64,000 nt of DNA from Mycolicibacillus parakoreensis. Lineage in GTDB: Bacteria; Actinomycetota; Actinomycetes; Mycobacteriales; Mycobacteriaceae. Shown in pieces: positions 26,586 through 37,787 of the stretch. The position numbers were made by a program, and so were the translations under genes. Location: NCBI RefSeq assembly GCF_022370835.2, contig NZ_CP092365.1:1736001-1800000 (forward strand), read 5' to 3'. The stretch's first letter is position 1; every line of letters begins with the position of its first letter. The notes beneath the pieces are model-generated. The model saw only the letters and a program-made list of their open reading frames with translations, was not told the origin of the DNA and ran no database searches.

Positions 26586-27635
26586 TTAGGCGGGTTGTGC
26601 CGGTGCCGGGGCCTCAGGTGCCGGCGCAGCCGGGGGTGCTGGCGGTGCCGGGGCTTGCGGGGCTGGCGGGACACCCGGGGCCGCGGGTGCCGGCGGGGCG
26701 CCCGGGGCCGGTGCGGGGGCCGCCGGCTCCTCGGGGGCCGGCGGGGCGGTGAACGGCCGGAGCGATTCGGCCAGCCCGGTGGCCGCAGCCCTGTCGATCG
26801 GGTCGTCGGCGGTGCCGAGCCACACCACGAACCAGCGGCCGGTGGTGGGATCGTCGGTGTCCGAACCGACCACCCCGGACCAGATCTGACCGTTGGGTTT
26901 GGATTCGTCGGTGAATTCCACCTCGTAGAACGAAAAGTCACCGCTGAGGTCACCGGCGGTGAGCTCCCCGGTCTCGGAGTTGACCCGGGTCCCCGGGTAG
27001 GGCATGAAGAACTCACCCATGTCGGAGGCCAGCTTGGTGGCGGCCTTGGCGTTGTCGGCCTCCGAGGCCGCGTAGAGCTTCTGGTCGAGCCGGCCCAGCA
27101 GGATCCGGGTGTCGTTGGCGACCACGGGAGGCTGTCCGGGCGGCCCGGGACTGATCTCCTTGCTCAGCAGCGCCGAGCCGTAGTTCAGCTGGCCCGGATC
27201 GGATTCCACCCAGCCGGCGGGCAGCACGAAGCTGAAACCACCCGGCGCATTGTCCAGGCGGCCCGGCTCCGGAGCGTTGGGGTCGGCGGGCGGCGGAGCG
27301 GGGGCGTTGGGATCGGCGGGATCGGCCGGCGGTGGCGGGGCATTCGGGTCGACCGGAGCCGGGGCGTTGGGGTCCGCGGGGTCGGCGGGAGCCGGAGCCG
27401 GGGCGTTGGGGTCCGCGGGGTCGGCGGGAGCCGGAGCCGGGGCGTTGGGGTCCGCGGGGTCGGCGGGAGCCGGAGCGTTGGGGTCGACCGGAACCGGCGG
27501 GGGCGGTGGGGGCGGGTCGGCGTAGGCCGAGCCGGTCGGCAGCACGATCGTGACGGCACTGACGCCGGTGACCGCGGCCACGGCCAGGGTCGCCCACAGT
27601 GATTTGCGATGCGTATTCGGATCCACCTGCTCCAT
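26586..27635 (-). CDS. apa: Alanine/proline-rich secreted glycoprotein Apa (MPT32-like)
   Basis: This 349-residue exported protein is the orthologue of M. tuberculosis Apa (Rv1860), a mannosylated fibronectin-binding antigen. A signal peptide ends at about Ala39 (SAYA before DPPP). A Pro/Ala/Asp-rich repeat region follows (about 40-130), then a conserved globular domain ([49 protein letters not shown]). The C-terminal tail is Pro/Ala-rich. Pro- and Ala-rich tails of this type carry O-mannosyl Thr in M. tuberculosis, but Thr is scarce here, so glycosylation may be less. The ATG of [11 protein letters not shown] is used. The gene lies just after modC on the same strand. Confidence 0.93.
   Translation of the reverse strand: MEQVDPNTHRKSLWATLAVAAVTGVSAVTIVLPTGSAYADPPPPPPPVPVDPNAPAPADPADPNAPAPAPADPADPNAPAPAPADPADPNAPAPVDPNAPPPPADPADPNAPAPPPADPNAPEPGRLDNAPGGFSFVLPAGWVESDPGQLNYGSALLSKEISPGPPGQPPVVANDTRILLGRLDQKLYAASEADNAKAATKLASDMGEFFMPYPGTRVNSETGELTAGDLSGDFSFYEVEFTDESKPNGQIWSGVVGSDTDDPTTGRWFVVWLGTADDPIDRAAATGLAESLRPFTAPPAPEEPAAPAPAPGAPPAPAAPGVPPAPQAPAPPAPPAAPAPEAPAPAQPA
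27364..27474 (-). repeat. Three tandem 39-bp repeats inside apa
   Basis: A 39-bp unit beginning GCGTTGGGGTCCGCGGGGTC (plus strand) repeats at 27364, 27403 and 27442; the third copy lacks six bases. The units encode 13-residue repeats of the type [13 protein letters not shown] in the N-terminal part of mature Apa. The copies are identical at the DNA level, indicating recent slippage or unequal crossing-over. Copy number may vary between strains. Confidence 0.9.
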
Positions 27636-27701
27636 GGCGCAGAAATCTACCGTGTTACCGCCGTGACGCAAGCGCGAAATGCGGACAACGGGGTTTCCGA
27701 T

Positions 27702-28790
27702 TTAATCCGGGTGGTGCGGCGCCGCGGGGTGCAGCGCCACCTCCTGGGCTTTTACCGACAGCCAAATCCGTTCCCCGGCGGTCAACCGCAGCTGGGCGGC
27801 CGCCTCGGCGGTGACCTCGGCGGCCAGCCCCGCCGCGCCGCCGGGTTGTTCCTCGGCCCGCACCCGCACCGCCGGACCGCGGGAGTCCAGTTCGGCGACG
27901 CTCACCGCGACCGTGTTGCGGGGGCTGCCGTGCGGCGGGTCGCGCCACACCGACACCGACGCCGGGGCGAAGACCGCCACCGCCGCCTGCCCGGGTGCCA
28001 GCGGTGCGACCGCGTGCCCCCGCCAGCGCATCCCGGTGGCGTCGCGCAGCACCCCCTCGGCCTCGAGGACCCCGGCCACCAGGTTCACCCCGGCCAGCCG
28101 CGCGCCGAATCGACTGCGCGGCGCGGCCAGCACCGTCGCCACCGGTCCCGACTCGGCGATCCGGCCGTCCTCGAGCACCAGCACCCGGTCGGCCATGGCG
28201 ACCACGTCGAGCAGATCGTGGGTGATCAACACGGTGGCGCGACGGCTGCGGGTCACCGCCCGGCGCAGCACGGTGCGCAGCGCGGCCGCCGCGGCGACAT
28301 CCAGGCCGGCCAGCGGCTCGTCGAGCAACAGCACCTCCGGTTCGGCGGCCAACGCCCGGGCGATCGCCACCCGCTGCGCCTGGCCCCCGGAGAGCTGGTG
28401 GGGCCGCCGATCGGCGAGCGCCTCGGCGTCGACCTCGCGCAGCCAGTGCCGCGCCGCGTCGCCCGCTCCGCCGCCGCGCCGGCAGCGCGGCCCGAACGCC
28501 ACGTTGGCGGCCACACTCAAATGCGGGAACAGCAGCGGATCCTGCAGCAACAGCCCCACCCGGCGGTCGTGGGTGGGAACGTGGATCCCGGCGGCGGTGT
28601 CGGTCAGCACCCGCTGGCCCAACCGGACCAGCCCGGTGTCGGGGCGCAGTAGCCCGGCGATGACGTGCACGGTGGTGGATTTGCCGGCTCCGTTCGGGCC
28701 GATGACCGCCAGCACCTGGCCCGGGGGCACCGACAGCGTCACGTCCAGTCCGCGTTCGGCGACCACCGCGTGCAACTCCAGTGCGTCCAT
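27702..28790 (-). CDS. modC: Molybdate ABC transporter ATP-binding protein ModC
   Basis: This 362-residue ATPase energises molybdate uptake. The nucleotide-binding domain has Walker A GPNGAGKST (about residue 32), a Q-loop in LLLQDPLLFPHL, signature LSGGQAQR, Walker B VLLLDEPLAGLD and a switch His in ITHD. A C-terminal TOBE-like molybdate-binding domain follows (about 230-355). The ATG at 28790 is 7 nt after the modB stop. The order modA-modB-modC-apa on one strand is the same as in M. tuberculosis Rv1857-Rv1860. Confidence 0.94.
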   Translation of the reverse strand: MDALELHAVVAERGLDVTLSVPPGQVLAVIGPNGAGKSTTVHVIAGLLRPDTGLVRLGQRVLTDTAAGIHVPTHDRRVGLLLQDPLLFPHLSVAANVAFGPRCRRGGGAGDAARHWLREVDAEALADRRPHQLSGGQAQRVAIARALAAEPEVLLLDEPLAGLDVAAAAALRTVLRRAVTRSRRATVLITHDLLDVVAMADRVLVLEDGRIAESGPVATVLAAPRSRFGARLAGVNLVAGVLEAEGVLRDATGMRWRGHAVAPLAPGQAAVAVFAPASVSVWRDPPHGSPRNTVAVSVAELDSRGPAVRVRAEEQPGGAAGLAAEVTAEAAAQLRLTAGERIWLSVKAQEVALHPAAPHHPD

Positions 28791-28797
28791 GCCCGAC

Positions 28798-29586
28798 TCA
28801 GCCCACCCCGGTCAGCCGGCGCGATCCCACCCCGACGACCACCACCGCGGCGACTGCCACCAGCAGCACCGAGAGCGCGACCGCGGCGTCGGCGTCGGTG
28901 ACCCGCTGCAGATAGATCTCCAGCGGCAGCGTGCGGGTGACCCCCTGGCGGGATCCGGCGAAGGTCAGCGTCGCACCGAACTCGCCCAGCGAACGGGCGA
29001 AGGCCAGCACCGCCCCCGACAGCAGCCCCGGCACCAGCAGCGGCAACGTCACCCGCCACCACACCGTGGTCGGCCGGGCCCCCAACGTCGCGGCCACCAG
29101 CTCGTAGTCGGCGCCGGCGGTGCGGGCCGCACCCTCGAGCGCGATCACCAGAAACGGAAGCGACACGAACGTCTGAGCCAGCACCACCGCGGTGGTGCTG
29201 AACGCGATGTCGAGACCGGCGGCGCTCAGATAGCGGCCCACCAGACCGAGCCGGCCGAACGCGTAGAGCAGGGCGATGCCGCCGACCACCGGCGGCAACA
29301 CCAGCGGCAGCAGGATCACCGGGCGCAACAGCCGCACCAACCGCGCGCGGCTGCGCGCCAACACCAGTGCCATGGGCACCCCCAGCAGCACACACAGCGC
29401 GGTGCTGGCGGCGGCGGTCTTGAGGCTCAGTGCCAGCGCGGCGGTCGACGACTCGCTGGTCAACAGCGCTGTAAAACGGGGCCAGTCCACCCGTACCGCG
29501 ATCGCCAGCAGCGGCACCACCACGAACGCCGCCCCCGCCGCCGCCGGCAGATACACCCAGCGGGGCAGCCCGGCGGGGCGACTCAC
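28798..29586 (-). CDS. modB: Molybdate ABC transporter permease ModB
   Basis: This 262-residue inner-membrane permease has about six hydrophobic segments. The coupling-loop signature EAA---G is visible as [27 protein letters not shown]. The segment [13 protein letters not shown] is typical of molybdate/sulfate permeases. The start is a GTG at 29586, 22 nt after the modA stop. It forms the channel with ModC as the motor and ModA as the external binding protein. Confidence 0.94.
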   Translation of the reverse strand: MSRPAGLPRWVYLPAAAGAAFVVVPLLAIAVRVDWPRFTALLTSESSTAALALSLKTAAASTALCVLLGVPMALVLARSRARLVRLLRPVILLPLVLPPVVGGIALLYAFGRLGLVGRYLSAAGLDIAFSTTAVVLAQTFVSLPFLVIALEGAARTAGADYELVAATLGARPTTVWWRVTLPLLVPGLLSGAVLAFARSLGEFGATLTFAGSRQGVTRTLPLEIYLQRVTDADAAVALSVLLVAVAAVVVVGVGSRRLTGVG

Positions 29587-29608
29587 CGGCCTCGCACCGC
29601 CGCCGTGA

Positions 29609-30370
29609 TCAAGGCTGGGCGAAGCCGTACGTGGTGAGAACCTTCTCGCCGAACTCCCCGGTCACCAGGAACACGAAGTTCTCGGCGGCCTCGGGAGCCT
29701 GCCGCAGCAGCGCGATCGGGTAGACGTTGACCGCGTCGGCGGCCTCCGGGAATTTGACCGTGGCGACCTTGTCGCCGGCGTTGAGCGCATCGGTGACGTA
29801 GACCACTCCGGCGTCGGCCTGCCCGGTGGTGACCTTGTTGAGCACATCGGTCACGTTCGGTTCCTCGCTGGCGGGGTTGAGGTGCACGTTCGCGGCGTCC
29901 TCGACCCGCTGGGTGGCCGCGCCGCACGGCACGGGGGTTTGGCAGACCACGACGTTGAGTTCGGGGCGGGCCAGGTCGGCGAACGAGCCGATCTTTTTGG
30001 GGTTGTCCGGCGCGGTGACGATGACCAGGGTGTTGGAGGCGAAGTCGGTCTGGGGGCCGTCGAGCAGGCCCACCTGGTCGACCTTGTCCATCTGGACGGT
30101 GTCGGCCGAGGCGAACACGTCGGCGTCGGCCCCCTCGATCAGCTGGGTGGCCAGCTCGGAGGACCCGGCGAAGTTGAACTCCACGTCGACACCGGGGTTG
30201 TCGGTCCGGAACTGCTCGGCGATCTCGCTGAACGCCGGTTTCAGTGACGCCGCCGCGAACACGGTGATCGAGGAGGCCTGGTGTCCGTGGGCGCCGCAAC
30301 CGGTCAGGGTTGCCGCGACCAGCGAGACACCGGCGGCCAGCACGGCGAGTCGGCGCACACGGAGATTCAT
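29609..30370 (-). CDS. modA: Molybdate-binding lipoprotein ModA
   Basis: This 253-residue periplasmic-type binding protein is lipid-anchored. The signal peptide ends in the lipobox LTGC with the lipidated Cys at residue 25. The mature part starts [15 protein letters not shown], the classic ModA opening with the Ser residues that bind the oxyanion, followed by [13 protein letters not shown]. It captures molybdate (or tungstate) for ModBC. It is the first gene of the operon and is divergent from an SDR-like gene. Confidence 0.95.
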   Translation of the reverse strand: MNLRVRRLAVLAAGVSLVAATLTGCGAHGHQASSITVFAAASLKPAFSEIAEQFRTDNPGVDVEFNFAGSSELATQLIEGADADVFASADTVQMDKVDQVGLLDGPQTDFASNTLVIVTAPDNPKKIGSFADLARPELNVVVCQTPVPCGAATQRVEDAANVHLNPASEEPNVTDVLNKVTTGQADAGVVYVTDALNAGDKVATVKFPEAADAVNVYPIALLRQAPEAAENFVFLVTGEFGEKVLTTYGFAQP

Positions 30371-30538
30371 GGGGAAATCTTAGCCAGGCCACGCGATCCC
30401 GGCCGGGCCGGGTCACCGGGGCGGCCCCGAGCACCGTCGGGGGACCCGATCGTGGCGGGTGCGACGGTCGGTCGCGGTGCGCCGTGTAGCTACTGTCCAG
30501 TAACCTGAGCCCCGGGTCGACGCCAACACGAGGAGGTC
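30371..30538. promoter_or_regulatory. modA / SDR-like divergent promoter region
   Basis: This 168-nt gap holds the 12-base palindrome TACTGTCCAGTA (30491-30502), preceded by GTGTAG. A related sequence, with the shared 10-mer CTGTCCA(G/C)TA and a preceding CGCCGTGTAG, occurs just upstream of blaI. A BlaI-type operator is possible. AGGAGG at 30531-30536 is the ribosome binding site of the SDR-like gene. No molybdate-responsive ModE site is recognisable. Confidence 0.4.
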
Positions 30539-31219
30539 ATGGCGATGGAGGTCCTGGTAACCGGCGGTGATTCCGAACTGGGCCATGCGGTAGCCGAGGC
30601 GTTCTGCGCAGCCGGCCACCACGTCACTCTCACCGGGGCCGACCGTGAGCGGCTGCAGCAGATCGCCCAGCGCCTCGACGTCGACGCCATCGCCTGCGAC
30701 ACCGCCGACCCGGCCAGCCTGGCCGAGGCGCGCACCCTGTTCCCGCACCACCTGGACGCCCTCGTCAACGTGCCGGTGGCGCGCACCGAACTCGGCGATC
30801 CGCGCACCTTCACCGTCGCCGAGGTCGCCGAGGCGTGGCGCGGCACCCTGGACGCCACCGTGCTGTCGGCGGTGCTCACCGTGCAGACCATCGGTGACCA
30901 CCTGCGCTCCGGCGGGTCGATCATCAACCTGGTCGGCGAGGCGGCCTCCGACGGCGGTGTCGACGCCGCGATGAAGGCGGCGCTGGGCAACTGGACCGCC
31001 GGGCAGGCCACCGTGTTCGGCACCCGCGGCATCACCGTCAACGTGGTCGCCTGCGGGGAGAGCTTCCGGCCCGGCTACGACGGGCTGACCCGCACTCCCC
31101 CGCCGGTGGCCGCCGAGATCGCGCGGTTGGCCGTGTTTCTGACCACCCCGGCCGCCCGCCACATCACCGGTCAGACCCTGCACGTCAGCCACGGCGCCCT
31201 GGCCCAGTTCGGCTCCTGA
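30539..31219 (+). CDS. SDR-fold protein lacking the catalytic Ser and Tyr
   Basis: This 226-residue Rossmann-fold protein corresponds to M. tuberculosis Rv1856c by context. The cofactor loop is TGGDSELG (about residue 8) and the C-terminal TGQTLHVSHGA matches SDRs. However, NNAG is replaced by VNVPVA, the catalytic Ser region reads NLVGEAA, and the YxxxK motif reads DAAMK, keeping only the Lys. It is therefore probably not a classical dehydrogenase and may bind NAD(H) as a sensor or scaffold. The start has a perfect AGGAGG. ndh follows 110 nt downstream on the same strand. Confidence 0.85.
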   Translation: MAMEVLVTGGDSELGHAVAEAFCAAGHHVTLTGADRERLQQIAQRLDVDAIACDTADPASLAEARTLFPHHLDALVNVPVARTELGDPRTFTVAEVAEAWRGTLDATVLSAVLTVQTIGDHLRSGGSIINLVGEAASDGGVDAAMKAALGNWTAGQATVFGTRGITVNVVACGESFRPGYDGLTRTPPPVAAEIARLAVFLTTPAARHITGQTLHVSHGALAQFGS

Positions 31220-31329
31220 TCGGGTTAGGCGCCGGTGGTCGATGCCACAGCGCCCAGGCGAGCGGTGCCGGGGCACGCCGACTACGGTAAAGGGGGAAAC
31301 GCAGCCGCCCCACAAGGAGCAACCTGACC

Positions 31330-32718
31330 GTGAGCGTGCAACCCGATACCGCTGGCGCCCCCGGCCGTCGCCATCAAGTCGTGGTGATCGGCTCCGGGTT
31401 CGGTGGCCTCAACGCGGTCAAGAAACTCAAACGCGCCGACGTCGACATCAAACTCATCGCCCGCACCACCCATCACCTGTTTCAGCCGCTGCTCTACCAG
31501 GTGGCCACCGGGATCATCTCGGAGGGCGAGATCGCCCCGGCCACCCGGGTGATCCTGCGCAAGCAGCGCAATGCGCAGGTGCTGCTCGGCGATGTCACCC
31601 ACATCGACCTGGTCAACAACGTCGTGGTCTCGGAGCTGCTGGGCCATACCTACGAGACGCCCTACGACAGCCTGATCATCGCCGCGGGCGCCGGTCAGTC
31701 CTACTTCGGCAACGACCATTTCGCCGAGTGGGCGCCGGGCATGAAGTCGATCGATGATGCGCTGGAACTGCGCGGGCGCATCCTGAGCGCCTTCGAACGC
31801 GCCGAGCGGTCCCGCGATCCGGCACGCCGGGAGAAGCTGCTGACGTTCACCGTCATCGGCGCCGGGCCGACCGGGGTGGAGATGGCCGGGCAGATCGCCG
31901 AGATGGCCGACCGCACCCTGCGGGGCACCTTCCGCCACATCGACCCCACCGAGGCGCGGGTGATCCTGCTCGACGCCGCGCCGACGGTGCTGCCGCCGAT
32001 GGGCGAGAAGCTGGGCGGCAAGGCGGCCGCCCGACTGGAGAAGATGGGCGTGGAGATCCAGCTCGGCGCGATGGTCACCGACGTCGACCGCAACGGACTG
32101 ACCGTCAAGGACGCCGACGGGGCCATCCGGCGCATCGAGTCCACCTGCAAGGTGTGGTCGGCCGGGGTGTCGGCCAGCCCGCTCGGTCGCGACCTGGCCG
32201 ACCAGTCGGCGACCGAACTCGACCGGGCCGGGCGGGTCAAGGTCCTGCCCGATCTGTCGATCCCCGGACATCCGAACGTGTTCGTCGTCGGCGACATGGC
32301 CGCGGTCGACAGCGTGCCGGGGGTCGCCCAGGGGGCGATCCAGGGCGGCAAGTACGCCGCGAACCTGATCAAGGGCGAGCTGCGCGGGGCCGATCCGGCG
32401 CTGCGCGAGCCGTTCCAGTACCTCGACAAGGGCTCGATGGCGACGGTGTCGAAGTTCTCCGCGGTCGCCAAGATCGGCCCGCTGGAGATGAGCGGGTTTT
32501 TGGCCTGGTTGGCCTGGCTGATGCTGCACCTGATCTACCTGGTCGGGTTCAAGAGCAAGATGAGCACCCTGCTGTCGTGGGCGATGACGTTCCTGTCCGA
32601 CGCCCGCAGCCAGCTGACCATCACCGACCAGCAGGCGTTCGGCCGGACACGGCTCGAACAGCTCGAGGTCTACGCCACCGAGGCGCAACGCGCCGAGGTG
32701 CACCGCATCGCCAACTAG
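31330..32718 (+). CDS. ndh: Type II NADH dehydrogenase Ndh
   Basis: This 462-residue peripheral membrane flavoprotein is a non-proton-pumping NADH:menaquinone oxidoreductase and the main NADH entry point of the mycobacterial respiratory chain. Two dinucleotide motifs are visible: FAD at VVIGSGFGGLNAVK (about residue 18) and NADH at VIGAGPTGVEMAGQ (about 177). The quinone-site region FQPLLYQVATG and the FAD motif VFVVGDMA are also clear. A hydrophobic C-terminal segment (about 390-415) is the membrane anchor. The start is a GTG at 31330. Its 3' end faces the thioesterase gene, where M. tuberculosis has its urease operon. Confidence 0.96.
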   Translation: MSVQPDTAGAPGRRHQVVVIGSGFGGLNAVKKLKRADVDIKLIARTTHHLFQPLLYQVATGIISEGEIAPATRVILRKQRNAQVLLGDVTHIDLVNNVVVSELLGHTYETPYDSLIIAAGAGQSYFGNDHFAEWAPGMKSIDDALELRGRILSAFERAERSRDPARREKLLTFTVIGAGPTGVEMAGQIAEMADRTLRGTFRHIDPTEARVILLDAAPTVLPPMGEKLGGKAAARLEKMGVEIQLGAMVTDVDRNGLTVKDADGAIRRIESTCKVWSAGVSASPLGRDLADQSATELDRAGRVKVLPDLSIPGHPNVFVVGDMAAVDSVPGVAQGAIQGGKYAANLIKGELRGADPALREPFQYLDKGSMATVSKFSAVAKIGPLEMSGFLAWLAWLMLHLIYLVGFKSKMSTLLSWAMTFLSDARSQLTITDQQAFGRTRLEQLEVYATEAQRAEVHRIAN

Positions 32719-32721
32719 CCA

Positions 32722-32751
32722 CCCCGGTGACTAGGCCCCCCGGTGACTAGG
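32722..32751. repeat. Short direct repeat at the ndh/thioesterase junction
   Basis: CCCCGGTGACTAGG occurs at 32722-32735 and again at 32738-32751, a 16-nt period. The second copy contains the thioesterase stop codon (CTA on the plus strand). It looks like a small tandem duplication at the place where other mycobacteria have additional genes. Confidence 0.7.
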
Positions 32752-33190
32752 CGGGATCGGCGGGCAGATTCTGCAGCCGTACCTGGCCACGGGCGATCAA
32801 CCGGTCGGGGCGGTCGGGGTCGTCGACGATGCTGACCGCCCACAGTTGCTGGCGGCGGCCCCGATGCAGCGGGGTGGCGCTGCCGTGCAGTGTGCCGGTG
32901 CGCGCCGAGCGCAGGAAGTCGGTGTTGTTGTTGACGCCGACGACGTTGCCGCCGCCGTGCTCGGAGAGCCAGGCGAACGCCGCAGAGCTGGCCATGCTCT
33001 CGATCATCGCGCAGTAGACGCCGCCGTGGACCAGCCCCATCGGCTGCAGCAGCCTGTCGTGGACGGTCAGCCGGGCGCGGGCGCCGGCGGGGCCGAGTTC
33101 GGTGTAGACCAAACCGATCTCGGTGTCGAAGGCGGCGGCGAGACCGGCCGGAACGATCGAGGACCCTCGCGTGGACGCGTCGTCATGCAC
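32747..33190 (-). CDS. PaaI-type hotdog-fold thioesterase
   Basis: This protein of about 147 residues matches M. tuberculosis Rv1847 along most of its length. The hotdog-fold signature is LVHGGVYCAMIESMASSAAFAW, with the HGG and the catalytic acidic residue of the family, followed by VVGVNNNTDFLRSA and HRGRRQQLW. It hydrolyses acyl-CoA thioesters, substrate unknown. The start is uncertain: a GTG at 33190 gives family length, and an ATG at 33217 would add nine residues; neither has a clear ribosome binding site. It is convergent with ndh across only 28 nt, which include a 14-base direct repeat. Confidence 0.87.
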   Translation of the reverse strand: MHDDASTRGSSIVPAGLAAAFDTEIGLVYTELGPAGARARLTVHDRLLQPMGLVHGGVYCAMIESMASSAAFAWLSEHGGGNVVGVNNNTDFLRSARTGTLHGSATPLHRGRRQQLWAVSIVDDPDRPDRLIARGQVRLQNLPADPA

Positions 33191-33334
33191 ATCAGCGTGT
33201 CTACACCATCGCAGCATCGTCGAGTGCGGGCGAGCCCCGGCGCAGAGCGCACGGGGCTCGCCCGTCGAGCGGGCCGGGGGTCACTGCAGCCCTCAGGACA
33301 CCGGCGCGGCCGTGCAACACTCGACTCGGCTAGC

Positions 33335-33353
33335 ATAGGCAAGGCTGCCCTAA
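33335..33353. promoter_or_regulatory. Candidate IdeR/DtxR box
   Basis: ATAGGCAAGGCTGCCCTAA matches the palindromic IdeR consensus TTAGGTTAGGCTAACCTAA at 14 of 19 positions and keeps the outer TAGG/CCTA arms. It lies 91 nt upstream of blaI and 145 nt upstream of the divergent thioesterase start. The rest of this 253-nt gap (33191-33443) shows no other recognisable element besides the GTGTAG motif near 33393. Iron control is only a suggestion. Confidence 0.4.
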
Positions 33354-33390
33354 CCGCGCAAGGGGGGGTCCGGATACGCGGGTACGACGC

Positions 33391-33404
33391 CGTGTAGTGG
33401 ACAG
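33391..33404. promoter_or_regulatory. Possible BlaI autoregulatory operator
   Basis: CGTGTAGTGGACAG lies 40 nt before the blaI start. Its complement carries CTGTCCACTA, nearly the same 10-mer as in the modA/SDR promoter (30493-30502), and both sites share an adjacent CGCCGTGTAG or CGTGTAG. BlaI proteins bind TACA/TGTA-type dyads and usually control their own operon, so an autoregulatory role is reasonable by position. The exact motif is not verified. Confidence 0.35.
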
Positions 33405-33443
33405 GGGTAGGCTGCGAACCAGTGCGGAGGAGATGAAACACCT

Positions 33444-33866
33444 ATGGCCAACCTGACGCGACTGGGCGACCTGGAACGCGCGGTGATGAACCAGCTGTGG
33501 GCGGCGCCGGAACCGCAGACCGTCCGCCAGGTCCACGAGGTGCTGATCGCCGAGCGCGACCTCGCCTACACCACGGTGATGACCGTGCTGCAGCGGCTGG
33601 CGAAGAAGGGGCTGGTGGCCCAGTTGCGCGACGACCGCGCGCACCGCTACACCCCGGTGCACAGCCGCGACGAACTGGTCGCCGGACTGATGGTCGACGC
33701 GCTCGACCAGGTGGCCGATTTCGGCGCCCGGCGCGCGGCGCTGGTGCACTTCGTCGAACGGGTCGGCGCCGACGACGCCGACGCGCTGCGCCGCGCGCTG
33801 GCGGAGTTGGAGGCCGCCGACCCCGACCGGGCCGGTGGCCCAGGTGGCGTGCCGCCGGTCGCCTGA
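33444..33866 (+). CDS. blaI: BlaI/MecI-family transcriptional repressor
   Basis: This 140-residue winged-helix repressor is nearly identical in the core to M. tuberculosis BlaI (Rv1846c). The N-terminal DNA-binding domain (about residues 5-75) contains RLGDLERAVMNQLW, TVRQVHEVL and the recognition helix in YTTVMTVLQRLAKKGLV. A C-terminal dimerisation helix bundle follows. In M. tuberculosis BlaI controls beta-lactam response genes and its own operon. The ATG is preceded by GGAGGAG at suitable distance. The blaR-like protease gene follows 14 nt later. Confidence 0.96.
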   Translation: MANLTRLGDLERAVMNQLWAAPEPQTVRQVHEVLIAERDLAYTTVMTVLQRLAKKGLVAQLRDDRAHRYTPVHSRDELVAGLMVDALDQVADFGARRAALVHFVERVGADDADALRRALAELEAADPDRAGGPGGVPPVA

Positions 33867-33880
33867 GAGAGACTGACAGC

Positions 33881-34816
33881 GTGTCCGCGCTGGCTTTCAC
33901 CCTCCTCGCGTTGCTGCTGACCGCCCCGGTGCCGGCGCTGCTGGCCCGCGCCCGGTGGCCGTTGCGCGCGCCGCGCGCCGCGTTGGTGCTGTGGCAGGCG
34001 GTGGCGTTGGCCGCGGTGCTCTCCACGTTCAGCGCCGGGATCGCGATCGCCAGCCGGCTGTTGATGCCCGGACCCGACGGACGGCCCACCACCACGCTGG
34101 CCGGGGACATCGGGCGCCTCGGCTGGCCGCTGTGGCTGCTCTACGTCGGTGTGCTGACGGTGACCGTGCTGGTCGGGGTGCGGTTCGCGCTGGCGGTGCT
34201 GCAGGTGATGATCAGCACGCGCCGCCGCCGCGCCCGCCACCGGATGCTGGTGGACCTGTTGGGCACCAACTCCCCCGCCCCGCCGGGGCATCCCCCGCTG
34301 CGGGTGCTCGACGTGCATGCCCCGCTGGCCTACTGCCTGCCCGGCCGGCACAGCCGGGTCGTCCTGAGCGACGGGGCCCTGACCAGCCTGGCCACCCCCG
34401 AGCTGGCGGCCATTCTCAGCCACGAGCGCGCCCACCTGCGCGCCCGCCACGACCTGGTGCTCGAGGCGTTCACCGCCGTGCACACCGCGTTCCCGCGGCT
34501 GGTGCGCAGCGCCAACGCGCTGGACTCGGTGCGCCTGCTCATCGAGGTCCTCGCCGACGACGCCGCGCTGCGCCGCACCGGTCCGGCGCCGTTGGGCCGG
34601 GCGCTGGTCGCCTGCGCGGCCGGGCCGGTGCCCGCCGGCGCGCTCGCCGCCGGGGACACCGACACGGTGCTGCGGCTGCGCCGGCTCGCCGGACGACCCA
34701 ACAGCCGCGCGCTGGCGGCCGCCGCCTACAGCGGCGCGGTGGGGATCGTGGGCATCCCCACCGTCGCCCTGGCGGTACCGTGGCTGGTCGAGCTGCAACG
34801 ACTGCTACTGCCGTGA
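33881..34816 (+). CDS. blaR: M56-family BlaR1-like membrane metallopeptidase
   Basis: This protein of about 311 residues corresponds to M. tuberculosis Rv1845c. It has about four hydrophobic segments and a cytoplasmic zinc-protease domain with the HExxH motif HERAH (about residues 181-185). There is no extracytoplasmic penicillin-binding sensor domain, unlike staphylococcal BlaR1, so the signal that activates it must come differently. It is expected to cleave BlaI. The GTG at 33881 is chosen because the longer open frame covers blaI in another frame. gnd follows 55 nt later on the same strand. Confidence 0.9.
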   Translation: MSALAFTLLALLLTAPVPALLARARWPLRAPRAALVLWQAVALAAVLSTFSAGIAIASRLLMPGPDGRPTTTLAGDIGRLGWPLWLLYVGVLTVTVLVGVRFALAVLQVMISTRRRRARHRMLVDLLGTNSPAPPGHPPLRVLDVHAPLAYCLPGRHSRVVLSDGALTSLATPELAAILSHERAHLRARHDLVLEAFTAVHTAFPRLVRSANALDSVRLLIEVLADDAALRRTGPAPLGRALVACAAGPVPAGALAAGDTDTVLRLRRLAGRPNSRALAAAAYSGAVGIVGIPTVALAVPWLVELQRLLLP

Positions 34817-34871
34817 CAGCCGCACAGAAACCGCACCAGCGCAGCCGAGTTCGAGCCGGGGAGGCGATTGC

Positions 34872-37777
<2,906 letters not shown>

Positions 37778-37787
37778 TGGGGCACCG

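Noticed and set aside
27364..27474. Regularly spaced repeats suggesting a CRISPR array
   Set aside because: Units are directly adjacent without spacers and encode Pro/Ala repeats of Apa.
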